Positions 36,172 to 45,801 are shown, counted from the stretch's first letter. The stretch: DNA of 64,000 nt from CAVQFB01 sp963711675 (GCA_963711675.1 CAVQFB010000003.1:248001-312000); one strand, 5' to 3'. Translations and numbers: made by a program. The notes: generated from the letters alone by a model not told the origin.

Positions 36172-36505
36172 AATGCAGATTCCTCGCTCGTCCTCGCTCG
36201 TCCTCGCCGCGCAGGCGCGGCTGCGCGCGAACTTCGCTACGCGAAATTCGTACTTCGCTCAGGATGACAAGGTTAAGGGGGAGGTGGGGATCGCGGTGGC
36301 TGACGCGAGCTATGACGTAGTTATTTATCCGATCCTTTCGCAAAGGGCGCGAAAAGGATGGGGCATCGAGCTGAAAGCAGGTCCTTCGCTCCGCTCAGGA
36401 TGACAAGGTTAGGGGGAGGTGGGGATCGCAGTCGCTGACGCGAGTGGTCATGCAGTCTCATATCCCGCCCCGTCGCAATAAGCGCGAAAAGAGTGGGGCA
36501 CCCTG
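36172..36505 (+). repeat. Composite intergenic repeat, two full units
   Basis: Elements in order: GATTCCTCGCTCGTCCTCG, CTTCGCTCAGGATGACAAGG (about 36254-36273), GGGGGAGGTGGGGATCGC with CTGACGCGAG, the hairpin ATCCTTTCGCAAAGGGCGCG/AAAAGGAT (about 36331-36359), AAAGCAGGTCCTTCGCTCCG with AGGATGACAAGG (about 36375-36408), again GGGGGAGGTGGGGATCGC, and a last hairpin unit CGTCGCAATAAGCGCGAAAA (about 36472-36491). The gap 36102-36507 holds nothing else. Confidence 0.7.
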
Positions 36506-36507
36506 CT

Positions 36508-37491
36508 TTACTCGACCGGGTAGGGGCCGTCGGCAAATTCTTCGGCGTGGTATCCCTTTGATCCAATCACCTGCGCGAGTGGACTTCTGAAATCGTCTCC
36601 CGCTTTCAGGCGATCGATGATGTAGGGGAAGTCGTAGCCCGGAGTCCAGCCCAGTTCTCGTCTAGCGCGTTCGTTCACGTACACCCTTCCAATACTCGGG
36701 AACATTTTCCAGCCGCGGCGCGCATACTCATCTTCATATTGCGGAACGCGGCGGCGCACCACGAGGGGCGCATGGGATCGGAGTTCAGCCAAGTCTTCGG
36801 GCTGGAACGGGGTGGTGGCGCTGATGATGTATTTGCGAAAGCCGAGGGTGGGCGCGTGTTTGGCGGCCAGCAGATGAGCACTGACGATGTCCTCGACATC
36901 GGCTCGGCGGTAGAGATATTCGTTGGCCTTGGCGTTCTCGTCGGAGTAGGTTTCGCGGACGCGCCGGTTATCGTCTTCTTCGGGGAAGAAGCGCGAGGTT
37001 CTCAGAATGATGCACGCGAGTCCCTGATTGCGGTGGAAGAGCTGGCAAAGATCCTCGGCGGCGGCCTTGGTCACGCCGTAAATGTTTTTAGGAATGGGCG
37101 TGACATCCTCGGTGACCCATGCGGCGGGAGCTCCGGGGGGCGGCACAAGAGCGTCGCCAAAGACGCTGGTGGTGCTGGTGTAGACGAATGACTCGACGCC
37201 TGCAGCGACGGCTTCCTCCAGAAGATTAAGAGTGCCGGTGATGTTGGTGTCGACGAAGTCCTGCCGGCCATGAGTGGCGACATGAGGTTTGTGCAGGGTG
37301 GCCGCGTGGAACACCGTGTGCACACCGCTCATGCAACGTCGCACAAAAGAGCGGTCGGTGATTGAGCCGACATCGGTCGTGAAGGGAGAGTCAAGGATGT
37401 CGAGAGCGACGATGTCGTGCGCCGAGTCTTTCAGGGTGCGAGCGAGCGCCTCGCCCAGATGTCCGGCGCTGCCGGTGATCAGGATCTTCAT
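36508..37491 (-). CDS. NAD-dependent epimerase/dehydratase (extended SDR)
   Basis: A 327-residue extended short-chain dehydrogenase acting on nucleotide sugars or related molecules. The N-terminal Rossmann motif is GSAGHLGEALA, the catalytic Ser/Thr lies in FVYTSTTSVFG and the Tyr-Lys pair in YGVTKAAAE. The C-terminal half contains ELGWTPGYDFPYIIDRL, typical of UDP-glucose 4-epimerase-like proteins. The exact sugar cannot be told. It has a GTAAG sequence but no strong SD before the ATG at 37491. The gene stands alone and is bracketed on both sides by the composite repeats. Confidence 0.88.
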   Translation of the reverse strand: MKILITGSAGHLGEALARTLKDSAHDIVALDILDSPFTTDVGSITDRSFVRRCMSGVHTVFHAATLHKPHVATHGRQDFVDTNITGTLNLLEEAVAAGVESFVYTSTTSVFGDALVPPPGAPAAWVTEDVTPIPKNIYGVTKAAAEDLCQLFHRNQGLACIILRTSRFFPEEDDNRRVRETYSDENAKANEYLYRRADVEDIVSAHLLAAKHAPTLGFRKYIISATTPFQPEDLAELRSHAPLVVRRRVPQYEDEYARRGWKMFPSIGRVYVNERARRELGWTPGYDFPYIIDRLKAGDDFRSPLAQVIGSKGYHAEEFADGPYPVE

Positions 37492-37529
37492 GCTCGTCTT
37501 ACCTTCACGAGATTAGCAGAACGGCCAAA

Positions 37530-37870
37530 GGAGATGCAGATTCCTCGCTCGTCCTCGCCGCGCAAGGCCCGGCTGCGGGCGGCTCGGAATGACAAGTGGA
37601 TGTTAAACAAGGGGCATTCCCGAAAGCAGGCCTCTTAAAAGCAGGTCCTTCGCTTCGCTCAGGATGACAAATTTTGTGAAGACGCGCGACTGTCTGGCTG
37701 GCGCGAACGGTCACACTGTTTCGTATCCCACCCTTTCGCAAAAAGCGCGAAAAGGATGGGGCACTCCGCGGGCGGCGCGGAATGACAAAAGGGGATGTCC
37801 AAAAGCAGGTCCTTCGACTGCGCACGAACTTCGCTTCGCGAAATTCGTCCTGCGCTCAGGATGACAAAGT
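37530..37870 (+). repeat. Composite intergenic repeat downstream of trxA and upstream of the epimerase
   Basis: Contains AGATTCCTCGCTCGTCCTCG and GCGGCTCGGAATGACAAG (about 37533-37600), AAAGCAGGTCCTTCGCTTCG followed by CTCAGGATGACAAATTTTG (about 37639-37678), the hairpin CCCACCCTTTCGCAAAAAGC/GCGAAAAGGATGGGG (about 37727-37762), and another AAAGCAGGTCCTTCG ... CGCTCAGGATGACAAAG copy (about 37801-37869) interrupted by GAACTTCGCTTCGCGAAATTCG. It fills most of the gap 37492-38003. Confidence 0.7.
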
Positions 37871-37926
37871 TGTGAGGGACACAAAGGTGTGCGGACGACG
37901 GCGAGTGAGGAAGACTGTGATCAGCA

Positions 37927-37957
37927 ATAAGAAAGCGCCCGAAACATTCCGGGCGCC
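37927..37957 (-). terminator. Rho-independent terminator of trxA
   Basis: A 7-bp perfect stem GCGCCCG/CGGGCGC (37935-37941 with 37950-37956) with an 8-base loop is followed on the minus strand by TTTCTTATT. It lies 47 bases past the trxA stop. Confidence 0.8.
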
Positions 37958-38003
37958 TTTGAAGTTTCAGCCTCACCTGGAGCGTTGAGCACTCCGCAGT
38001 AAG

Positions 38004-38336
38004 TTATCCGATGTGCTTGTCGAGTGCCTTCTGGATCTGCTCTTTGGGCACGTAGCCGACGATCTGCTCTTTCACCTGACCGCCCTTGAACACCAGCAAG
38101 GTGGGGATGCCGCGCACGCCGTAACGCATGGGCGTTGCGCTGTTGCGGTCCACGTCCATCTTGCCGATTTTCACCTTGCCCTGATACTGCTGGGCAAGTT
38201 CGTCGACGATCGGGGCAATCGCGCGGCAGGGGCCGCACCAGGTTGCCCAGAAGTCCACCAATACGGGTTGATCCGATTTCAGAACATCCTGATCGAAGTT
38301 CGAATCGGTCACCTCAAAAATACCGTTGCCAGCCAT
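38004..38336 (-). CDS. trxA: Thioredoxin
   Basis: A 110-residue thioredoxin with the active site FWATWCGPCRAIAP, the cis-Pro loop RGIPTLLVFKGG, and the buried Asp in VLVDFWA. It reduces disulfides in cytoplasmic proteins using electrons from thioredoxin reductase. GGAGGA lies 4-9 bases before the ATG, and a strong terminator follows, so it is monocistronic. Confidence 0.97.
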   Translation of the reverse strand: MAGNGIFEVTDSNFDQDVLKSDQPVLVDFWATWCGPCRAIAPIVDELAQQYQGKVKIGKMDVDRNSATPMRYGVRGIPTLLVFKGGQVKEQIVGYVPKEQIQKALDKHIG

Positions 38337-38796
38337 CTTTCCTCCAGTCGATTTCGCGGTCGGCCCAAGGTTGTGTAGCCGGCTCCTGCGATGTAGGCAC
38401 AGTCCGTGTTGAGCGGACCATTATCCTAGCACTTTTCTTAGATGCAACGCAGCTATGGAAGTCGCAGAGGCGGGGTTCGCGGCGTCCCAGGACGGGACGG
38501 GTGCTTCGGGATGATGTGGAAGGCAAAGGGCGTTGCGCTACTCAGGGGAGCAGAGGAATACGTGGCGGCGGAGATACGGCTGGTGAGGCCAGAAATTAAA
38601 AAGCGTCCGAGACTTTTCAGTCCAGGACGCCTTGGCAGCCCTCCCCCAGAACTGCCAAACCACGTGATGGATATTAGGTGTTCCCCCTAGAGGTGTAAAT
38701 GTCACTTCAGTAATACGCGTGGCGGGCTTGGAGTAACCAGTTCGAGTCTCACCGAAGTAACGCGACAGCACCGGGCAGCAAACGCTCGCGAAGGTG
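38337..38796. other. 460-base gap with one terminator
   Basis: Upstream of trxA on the minus strand and downstream of the MBL gene. Apart from the terminator at 38590-38633 no gene is supported: short frames here lack start signals and codon bias. The trxA promoter should lie at about 38350-38450, since the Ala-free 'tcctagcac' area is AT-richer, but no clear boxes were found. Confidence 0.4.
38590..38633 (-). terminator. Rho-independent terminator downstream of the MBL hydrolase
   Basis: The stem AAGGCGTCC/GGACGCTT (38625-38633 with 38601-38608; one base bulged) is followed on the minus strand by TTTTTAATTTC. It is about 165 bases past the stop of the MBL gene. Confidence 0.6.
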
Positions 38797-39753
38797 CTAC
38801 TTCGTTGCCAACAAAAGGGAAAAGCCCTCGAAGCGAAATTCACGGCGGCCTTCTGACGCAACCGGCTGTGCGTGGCCAGATCGCACCTGGCTCACGGCAT
38901 CGCGAAGGCGGGTGAGATAGATGGGCTCAGCGACGGGTACATTGTGAGCGGGCAGGAGGAGTTTGAGGGTGGGTGCGAGGCTGGCGAGGCGCTCGACGGA
39001 GCGAGTGTAAGCGTCGAAATCAGTCTCAGGCGTGAAGAGATAGATGGGGCCGTTATAGAAAGTGTCGCCTGTGAAGAGCAGTCCATTGTTGCGATCGAGC
39101 AGACAAAGCGAATCTGGTGTGTGGCCGGGTGTGAAGATGGCTTCGAGGTTTCGGCCGCCAAGATCGATCCGCTCGCCGTCTTTAATCCGGTGCGTAACGT
39201 GCCAGGGACGGATGGAGTAGGTGTCTGCACGCACGCCTTTCGGGAGCGCGCCGCAGATTCGCGCCGGGGCAAGCGCGTCACGGGAGTAGACGTTGGACTG
39301 GCCTTTGGCGTTGTCGCGGGAGAAGAGCGTGTCTTGGTTCAGTATGTCGGCGAACTCGGCGTTGCCGCCAGTGTGGTCAAAGTGGGTGTGGGAGTTCAGG
39401 ACTGTGACGGGAAGCTTGGTAATCTGCGAGACCACGTCCCTGATGCGGCCGACGCCGAGGCCGGTATCAAAGAGCAAGGCGCGTTTCTGGCCGACGATCA
39501 GATAGGAGATGACTTCTTCGAACTGGTGCGGCTCGTAGAGGGCGTAGACGTCAGGACGAATGCGGTAGACCTCGAACCAGCCGTTGCTGAAGCTGGTGTC
39601 TTCGAGATTCTTGTACTGAGGGCGAGGCAGCTCGCGGCACCACTCGGGGCGAAGGGGTTCGCCGGACTGCTGGGCAAGGGCGGGGAGCGAGGTGACGATC
39701 AGAACTCCAGCGAGGAGCAGGGGCGTCACAAGGTTCTTGAATGTGAGAGTCAT
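38797..39753 (-). CDS. Secreted metallo-beta-lactamase-fold hydrolase
   Basis: A 318-residue exported protein: signal peptide at 1-27 (LPALAQQ) and an MBL domain with zinc motif NSHTHFDHTGGN at about 130, FTPGHTPDSLCL, and LLFTGDTFYNGP supplying the bridging Asp. A final LLPAHN carries the last His. Activity could be esterase, lactonase or beta-lactamase-like; the sequence does not decide. The ATG at 39753 starts the signal peptide; the frame is open to a GTG at 39795 but that would bury the signal. Downstream terminator at 38590. Confidence 0.82.
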   Translation of the reverse strand: MTLTFKNLVTPLLLAGVLIVTSLPALAQQSGEPLRPEWCRELPRPQYKNLEDTSFSNGWFEVYRIRPDVYALYEPHQFEEVISYLIVGQKRALLFDTGLGVGRIRDVVSQITKLPVTVLNSHTHFDHTGGNAEFADILNQDTLFSRDNAKGQSNVYSRDALAPARICGALPKGVRADTYSIRPWHVTHRIKDGERIDLGGRNLEAIFTPGHTPDSLCLLDRNNGLLFTGDTFYNGPIYLFTPETDFDAYTRSVERLASLAPTLKLLLPAHNVPVAEPIYLTRLRDAVSQVRSGHAQPVASEGRREFRFEGFSLLLATK

Positions 39754-39894
39754 CCTAAGTCGGTTGTCGATCACGACGAATAGATACGGGCGCACGCAAG
39801 GTTATAGATTTAACCACAGGGGACACTGAGGAACACAGGGAGAAGATTGTTGGGTAGAGATGCAATTTGATTCCTGAGGGCACCGGAGCTGCAC

Positions 39895-39945
39895 GCCAGA
39901 TCCTTCGCTACGCCTGAAGAACGGCTACGCTCAGGATGACGCCTA
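39895..39945 (+). repeat. Partial composite repeat
   Basis: A degenerate copy of the TTCGCT...GGATGAC module: AGATCCTTCGCTACGCCTGA, AGAACGGCTACGCTCAGGAT, GACG. It lies in the 295-base gap between the MBL gene and the YCF48 gene, where nothing else is seen. Confidence 0.5.
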
Positions 39946-40048
39946 TAGAGAAGTGAATGGTCAGAATCCAAACTGTACCAATACCGATTGTTGGCCGGTT
40001 AGGCGGCCACTGGATATCTCGCGATGGAATCTCTGGTAGCCGCGGAGG

Positions 40049-41400
40049 CTAGTGCTTCTGCCAGGTTCGGCCGGAGTCGGAGGTGGTCCAGGTCTCGCCC
40101 GTGGTGGTGCCGATTTTACCGTGTTGCGGATCGGTGAACTCGATGGTGGCGATGTCGGCGGTGAGCGTGGCGCCGTTGGCTGCGGGGGTGATTTGAGTCC
40201 AATGCTGGGCGGAGTCCGAGGAGTGATAGAGCGCGCCGTTTGCTCCGCCCACCCAAAGGTCGGATCCAATGACGGAGAAAGCACGGAATGCAGTGCCATT
40301 ATTAACGGGAATTTTTTCCCAAGTCTTGCCGAAGTTGTAGGAACGCTGCAGAGAACCGTCGGCAGAGAGCGTCCAGCGCGGCCCAGGACGATTGATTTTA
40401 GCTTTAGTCAGACTCGCTTGGTTTGAGGTTGAGGTTGCGAGAGTGGGCGTGGCGGCGGTGACTTCGACGGTTTCGGTGGTCTGGCCGACAGTCTGGTTGA
40501 GATTGCTAGTTGCTTCGGTCGCTTTCCGCGGGCGCGCCTGCCATTTGAGCGCCACTCTTCCCCGCCGCAACTCTGGCGGCGACGGCTGGTGTTGGAACTT
40601 CATCTTTGGCTTTGCCGGGGTTGGCATCCTCAAAGCCGCCGACTGCTGCGGGGCTTGGAACCGCGGGCGGCGGTGCGCCGGCAGACTTATAGTCAAAGCC
40701 ACCGGCCGACTGCTTCTGGTCGAGTTTAGCGACGTCCCTCCCTTGCAAGGAGACGGGCCGGAACCGGAGCAGGGGAATTGGAAGTGAAAGGTCTCAGTTG
40801 ATTTCTGGCCCGTGCAGCAGGGGTGAGGTGTCTAGCGATCATATCGTTCGAACGCGACAGGGCGTCGCGGTCGGCCGCTTGGCGCGGGGGATTGCGGAAG
40901 TTTCTTGGCCTCGATAGTGAGTGCTGTGGCGTTGGGGGAGGGCTGCGCAAGTTCCGGCGCCTTGGTTACGGCTGTGGGCGGGGCTTTGTGGCAAGAGCAT
41001 CTTCGGTACGCTTCTCCGCACTTTGGAGAGCCATCCCGGATTTTGGGACGGGCGATGCTTGCTTGGATTGATCGCGCAGCATAACCGCCGCACCGACGAT
41101 CACTGCCAGAGCTCCAGCGGTACCCCATCGCAACAAGGAAAAGCTGAACCAGGATGTCTTCGACGGCGTGGTAGCGAGGATGGGTGCCGGCACGGAGTCG
41201 GACTCCGCCGTCGCCAGCGAAAGAACTTCGCGGCATTCTCCGCAGCCAGCCAGGTGCTGCATGACGCGAACACGTTCGCGCTCGCCCAGGGTCTGCTCGG
41301 CAAGAGCGGTGAGCAGGTCCGCGTCGGGATGATCTGCGGCCGCAGTCGTAGTGGCCTTCAGGCGCTCTCGAACGATATTAGGTAGCTCTTCCATTTCCAA
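40049..41400 (-). CDS. Zinc-finger (zf-HC2) anti-sigma-like protein fused to a YCF48-like domain; multiple frame changes
   Basis: From 41400 the N-terminus shows an HC2 anti-sigma zinc finger (RVMQHLAGCGECREVLSLA) and a membrane helix (AGALAVIVGAAVML). Frame is lost near 40993: a missing A in ACAAAGCC stops translation at ATKPRPQP, while another frame continues KAPPTAVTKAPELAQPSPNA. A Pro/Ala-rich linker spans two or more further breaks (about 40750-40850 and 40545). The C-terminal 150 residues are a YCF48-like beta-propeller part (LQRSYNFGKTWEKIPV, DLWVGGANGALYHSSDSAQH, GETWTTSDSGRTWQ). The path through the linker is not certain. It lies 62 bases after the ECF sigma gene, fitting a sigma/anti-sigma pair. 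Confidence 0.7.
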
Positions 41401-41462
41401 AATTTCAACTTCTGGCGCTTACTGTCAAAAAGTAAACCAAATCTCGATACCAATTCCAAAGC

Positions 41463-42397
41463 CTAGGTCACGGTGGAGCCATCGCCCGCCTCCGTACGGA
41501 CCTTCTTCTCTGGGAACGGCGGAGGGCTGGTTTCTTGCGCGAGACGGCTGCGAATATCCACACGAAGGTCACGCACGTCAACCTCAAGGGCCTCTTCGGC
41601 TTGGCGGCGGCTCATCCCGCGCCGGGAGAGTCCTGTCAGAATTTGTTTGCGCAAAGCCTTGGAAATTTTGACCAGTTTGCGGCTGATGGTCGACTCATGC
41701 GTACCGGTCATCCGGCCGATTTCGGCCAGGGTACGGCCATCCAGGTAATATGCGGAAAGCACGAACCGGTCTTCGGGGGAGAGGGCGGCGAGCGCATCAT
41801 CGGTTGCACTCTCGAGCCGAGGATCGGCGGCGATTGCCGGCGGCGGTTCCGGGGCCGCGAACTGCGCGCCTTCCTCGGTTTCCTCCTCCATGCTGACGAA
41901 GCGTTTTTGCTTGCGATAGCGATTGACGTGCTCCTGAGCCAGCACGGTGCGCAGCCAGCCTTCGAGCGAGCCGCGTCCGGTATAGGACGCGAGCTTGGAG
42001 ACTGCGCGTTGGCTGGCGCGAGTTCAGGCCGTAAAGATCGGCATAGAGAGAATCCGCCAATTCACGGGCAGCGGAATCTTCACGCGCGATATGGAGCGCG
42101 ATCTCGTAGAGCTTCTCGCGATAGCGGATGAGGAAAGGTTTCCCAGGCGAGTTCGTTGCCGCTCGCACACGCTCGCGCCAGCGCGAGTTCTTCCACACGC
42201 AGGTTGGCGTAGAACTCGGTCGCCTCAGATGCGGCCGCGGTGGGCGGAAGGTACTTTTGCGCCACTTCCCAGACGATCACGATGAACTGCTGCTGAGTCA
42301 ATCCGAAGCGTTCAGCCTTGCTCCTTTGATAAAGGTCCGGGGCGATGGATTCCAGCGCAGGCGGTAACGACGTGGCGGCTTGGGCGCTGTCGCTCAT
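41463..42397 (-). CDS. ECF-type RNA polymerase sigma factor with N-terminal extension; two frame changes
   Basis: Three consecutive frames make one protein of about 310 residues. From 42397: ALESIAPDLYQRSKAERFGL to GNELAWETF. An extra T in CCTTTCC near 42140 shifts it to FLIRYREKLYEIALHIARED and ADSLYADLYGLN. A second extra base near 42015 shifts it to RASQRAVSKLASYTGRGSLE, then LRTVLAQEHVNRYRKQKRFV. Region 4 is intact: LSPEDRFVLSAYYLDGRTLA, TGTHESTISRKLVKISKALR. It directs polymerase to a stress or envelope regulon, probably restrained by the zinc-finger protein downstream. The region-2 part is split, so as printed no functional sigma factor is made. Confidence 0.8.
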
Positions 42398-42691
42398 GGG
42401 TGGGCAATTGCGATGCTACCAATTAATTAGACGCAGGAGGGGGAGAACTTGTGCCCGCGATGACGAACTTTGGTTTTCAGTGACATGGGATGTTGAAATC
42501 AGCCGCCTGTGGCCGAGAGTTGATCTTCCCTGCCAGTTTGCCGGTTTGGGTCCCGCCTACGCATTTTCCGCGCAAGAACGAAAAGACAGCCCGTTCTGAC
42601 AGCAATCAGGGTGGGAAAAAGGCGGCCCGGGCGTTTAAGAAAGCACGGCCCGCGTCCGGGCGCGCCGCCAATCCTGATGCGGAGGAGCGGT

Positions 42692-43801
42692 ATGAAATCC
42701 AAGCTATGGTTTGCGTTTGTGCCCCTGCTATTGGCGATGGGAGGACTCTTTGCCGGGCGCGGTGACGTTTACGCCGGCGAGACTTCTACCGCATCCGACT
42801 ACAAAGTTCTGGAGCCCATCCGGCACGGAAACCTGACAGTGTTTCCCGTGGTGACGGCGCGCTCGCACGATACGGCGAAACTTCATCACGCTCGATGAGG
42901 GGATTCGGTCCGGCGAAGTAGTAGTGACCGAGTCGGGGAGTGTGCCAGGGACTGATTCGGCGCCGTTCGCCCAGGGCGGAGATCCGACGATTCTTCCTTT
43001 GCCCCAGGAGGGGCGCAGGTGAACCAGTTGGTGCTGGTGAATAACTCGAAGCGTCCCCTGATCTTGCTGGCGGGAGAAATCGTGACCGGGGGGAAGCAGG
43101 ATCGCGTGATTGGCAAGGATCGCCTGGTGCCGGCGGAGAGCGATCCGATTGATCTGAGCGTTTTTTGTGTCGAACCGGGCCGCTGGACGGGACGAAGTGA
43201 GAAGTTTACGTCGATGGTCGGCGGCATGGCCGCGCCCGGAGTGCGGGCCAAAGCAATGGTCGATAAGGATCAGAACAAGGTCTGGTCGGAAGTGAGAGGC
43301 GCGCAATCACAGATGGCTCTTATCGTGCCTGCGCCCGCAGCTCCGGAGGTGAATCGGACCACCTCCTACGCTGGTGTAATGCAGAACGAGGAAGTGAAAC
43401 AGAAGGTCGACGCGGTGGCCGAGCCGATGCGCCGCGACTATGAGAGCGTGATCCGGCAACTGAAGAATCGCAATGCGGTGGGCGTGGTGGTGGCGATGAA
43501 TGGCGAGATCATCTGGGCGGATCTTTTTGCCAGCACCAGCCTGCTGGAAAAATACTGGCCGAAGCTGATCCAGTCCTATGCAGCGGAAGCCGTCGTGAGC
43601 AAGGCGAAGGGCGCGGAAGTCAGCACCAGGGCGGCACAGGATTTCCTCGCCGACATGGAAGGAAGGCATGAAACCGTGGAAAGTGAGCCAGGAATTTACC
43701 GTCACACGGAGATCACGGGCGACGGTTTCAAGGCCTTCGAGCTGACGTCACTGCTGCCGAAGAGCGGATACGACATCCACATCGCGAAGATGGCGGAATA
43801 A
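42692..43801 (+). CDS. ARPP-1/DUF6569-like secreted protein; two compensating frame changes
   Basis: A secreted protein (signal peptide about 1-27, after GGAGGAGCGG at the ATG) that begins DYKVLEPIRHGNLTVFPVV, matching the ARPP-1 domain as I recall it. An extra C near 42881 breaks the frame; the next part reads FITLDEGIRSGEVVVTESGS. One missing G in the GGGG run near 43010 returns it to the first frame: AQVNQLVLVNNSKRPLILLA, GEIVTGGKQDRVIGKDRLVP, SVFCVEPGRWTG. The end is helical and beta-rich without catalytic motifs I recognise. Repaired length is about 369 residues. Family function is unknown. Confidence 0.72.
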
Positions 43802-43806
43802 AAACA

Positions 43807-43827
43807 GTACCGAGTACCGAGTACCGA
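43807..43827 (+). repeat. Short tandem repeat, GTACCGA x3
   Basis: Three exact 7-base copies lie just after the stop of the ARPP-1-like gene, framed by CA and ACTG. Possibly a slippage product; no function is suggested. Confidence 0.7.
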
Positions 43828-43985
43828 ACTGTGACGGAGACTGTAAAAGGGCATGAATCGCTCCGTGCGACATAGATGCTAGCTGAATTCTGGGACTGAG
43901 CCTAGTTGCCGCCTGTCTTCGGATTTGTGCTGATCAGAACGCTTGAAGCGAAACCGGATCGGGCTTTCCCTTGCCTTAGGATGAC

Positions 43986-44369
43986 TTAGTTCGTAACGGA
44001 CACTTCCGCAACACAGACTTCGCTGCCTCGGCGGTCTAGCATCAGAGAATCAAAAAATTGCTGCCCCTTCGGTGGTTGAGGGATGACTTCTACAGGGACG
44101 CTGCCCCAACCGGCAACGGAAAGCTCATACCTGCGTGGTAGCAAACCACCGATGGTCAACATTCCATTCTTGTCCGTAGTGCTTGTGGTCACCAGCTTGC
44201 CGGTCGAGAACAGATGAACCTGTGCGAATCTCACAGGCTTTCGGTTCTTGGAAACGGAGCCCCGGATTACATCGCCAGAAACCGTTCCGCTTCGGAGTCG
44301 CGGGTCGTGACAGACGGAGCCGGGTGCGATGGTCACAAACACCAGGAGGAAAATGCCGAGTTTGCCCAC
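43986..44369 (-). CDS. Small secreted carboxypeptidase-regulatory-like (Ig-fold) protein
   Basis: A 127-residue exported protein with a signal peptide (1-20) and a single beta-sandwich of the carboxypeptidase D regulatory type (GDVIRGSVSKNRKPVRFAQV, TTTDKNGMLTIGGLLPRRYE). Three Cys are present. It may bind surface structures or other envelope proteins. Translation begins with GTG at 44369, with AAGGAG 6 bases before it. Confidence 0.65.
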   Translation of the reverse strand: MGKLGIFLLVFVTIAPGSVCHDPRLRSGTVSGDVIRGSVSKNRKPVRFAQVHLFSTGKLVTTSTTDKNGMLTIGGLLPRRYELSVAGWGSVPVEVIPQPPKGQQFFDSLMLDRRGSEVCVAEVSVTN

Positions 44370-44540
44370 AACGTCTCCTTACCTCCTTAAGTTTAGCGCT
44401 ATTCTAAACTCGATCTTGATGGGTCATTGATGGAGTAGGAAGGCGCGTTCCTTTTCCGTTTTACGTTGAGCGAGGTTTGGGCAGCGCGGGCCACGGCGGA
44501 ACGTAGTTCCCCTTGAGCAGAGAGCCTTAGGTCGCGATCC

Positions 44541-45575
44541 TCAGCCTTGGGCGCTGTACCAGTTGCGCCAGGCGGAGGCTTCGTTGGGCAGGTTCTGGCC
44601 GGTGATATCGCGGAGAGCGTGGAAGGCCCAGATGTGCGTCTGGGCGTCGAGCGCAGGGTCTTCGGCGTAGCTCAGCAGCTGCGGCACCATACTGCGATGC
44701 TGCGAATCGCTGAACATGCCGGATTGTGAAAGGCTACAGGCGGCGCGTTCGCGCACCATGGGCGAAGCATCGCCGTGGAAGACTCGCATGAGCGGCGGGA
44801 TGGTGTCGTCGGTGGCGATGAGAGCCAGCCCCTCAACGGCCCAGTGGCGCGAGTCCGGGTCGGCATCGTTCAAGTGGGCCATAAGAACCTGCTTGGCGCG
44901 GTCTTGCTCAATCCCGCGGTTACCGAGCAATCCGAGAATCCAAAGAGCCCATACGCGCTGGGACGAAACCTTTGATTCTGCTTCCATCGAATAGTGATCT
45001 ACATTGGCCGGGACTTTGGCGACGTTCATAGCCGCAAGGTCGATCTCGATGGCTGACTCACGAACGTGAAGGTTGTTGGAGTTGAAAGCCGCAGTGATGA
45101 GGGAGTTCAGTTGCGGAGTAAGTTTGATTCTTGCCAGCCGCCATCGATCGACTCGCTCGGCGATCTGCTCGTTGGCGCCATCATAGTGATTGATGGCGCG
45201 CTCGAGAAGAATCTCGGCCTGCTTCTGCGAAGACTGCAAGTGCAGTTTCTCGACATCATGCTCGGACAGGTTTGCGGGCGATACCGGATCGGATTTTCCG
45301 TGCAGGTTCAGGTACAGCGAAAGGTGATGCCACGCAGCATTCGCGTTGCCTGCCGCAATGAAAGCCAATGCTCCTACAACGCCCACACCCATGGCCGCGA
45401 CAGAGTGCCAACGCACAAGTTGCAGATTCACGGCGGGCTTGGATGGATCCACCTGGGGCGAACCGGTTTGCACGCCCAGTCCTTTGACGTCCGGCGTGGG
45501 TCCGAGAGAGCCGTAATCCGGCGTCGGCTGAAGACGCGGATCGGTCTCTCGCGGGTCCTGGACAGGAGTTTCCAT
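44541..45575 (-). CDS. Membrane-anchored HEAT-repeat protein
   Basis: A 344-residue protein with a Pro-rich cytoplasmic start (about 1-55), a membrane helix (VAAMGVGVVGALAFIAAG), a helical stretch and then HEAT-like repeats at about 200-330 (VWALWILGLLGNRGIEQD, DSRHWAVEGLALIATDDTIP, SPMVRERAACSLSQSGMFSD). These repeats usually bind proteins. The C-terminus ends with an RNWYSAQG motif. No operon partner is evident; it is divergent from the phospholipase-like gene. Confidence 0.75.
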   Translation of the reverse strand: METPVQDPRETDPRLQPTPDYGSLGPTPDVKGLGVQTGSPQVDPSKPAVNLQLVRWHSVAAMGVGVVGALAFIAAGNANAAWHHLSLYLNLHGKSDPVSPANLSEHDVEKLHLQSSQKQAEILLERAINHYDGANEQIAERVDRWRLARIKLTPQLNSLITAAFNSNNLHVRESAIEIDLAAMNVAKVPANVDHYSMEAESKVSSQRVWALWILGLLGNRGIEQDRAKQVLMAHLNDADPDSRHWAVEGLALIATDDTIPPLMRVFHGDASPMVRERAACSLSQSGMFSDSQHRSMVPQLLSYAEDPALDAQTHIWAFHALRDITGQNLPNEASAWRNWYSAQG

Positions 45576-45801
45576 CTATAAAAGTCTAGGTATACTGCCC
45601 GAGGCGGTAAAGTTACTTACGTGGTGGTTTTTGAGGATTGGCGCGGCTCTACAGGATGCGGCTGCCCGGTGTGAGTCGACTTGCATGCTGCAGATGGATA
45701 GTAACTATTACTTTTTTCCGAGGCACTTCTGTTCGCACTTACACCAATTTTCCGAGCGGCTCCAGCAACTGTTTCGTTCGCGTACGCAACCAAAGTGCGA
45801 G

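Noticed and set aside
38720..38790. tRNA-like GTTCGAGTCTC sequence
   Set aside because: Resembles a T-loop, but no acceptor or anticodon stem can be formed around it.
43807..43827. GTACCGA triple repeat as a CRISPR or iteron
   Set aside because: Unit of 7 bases, three copies, no spacers or replication gene nearby.
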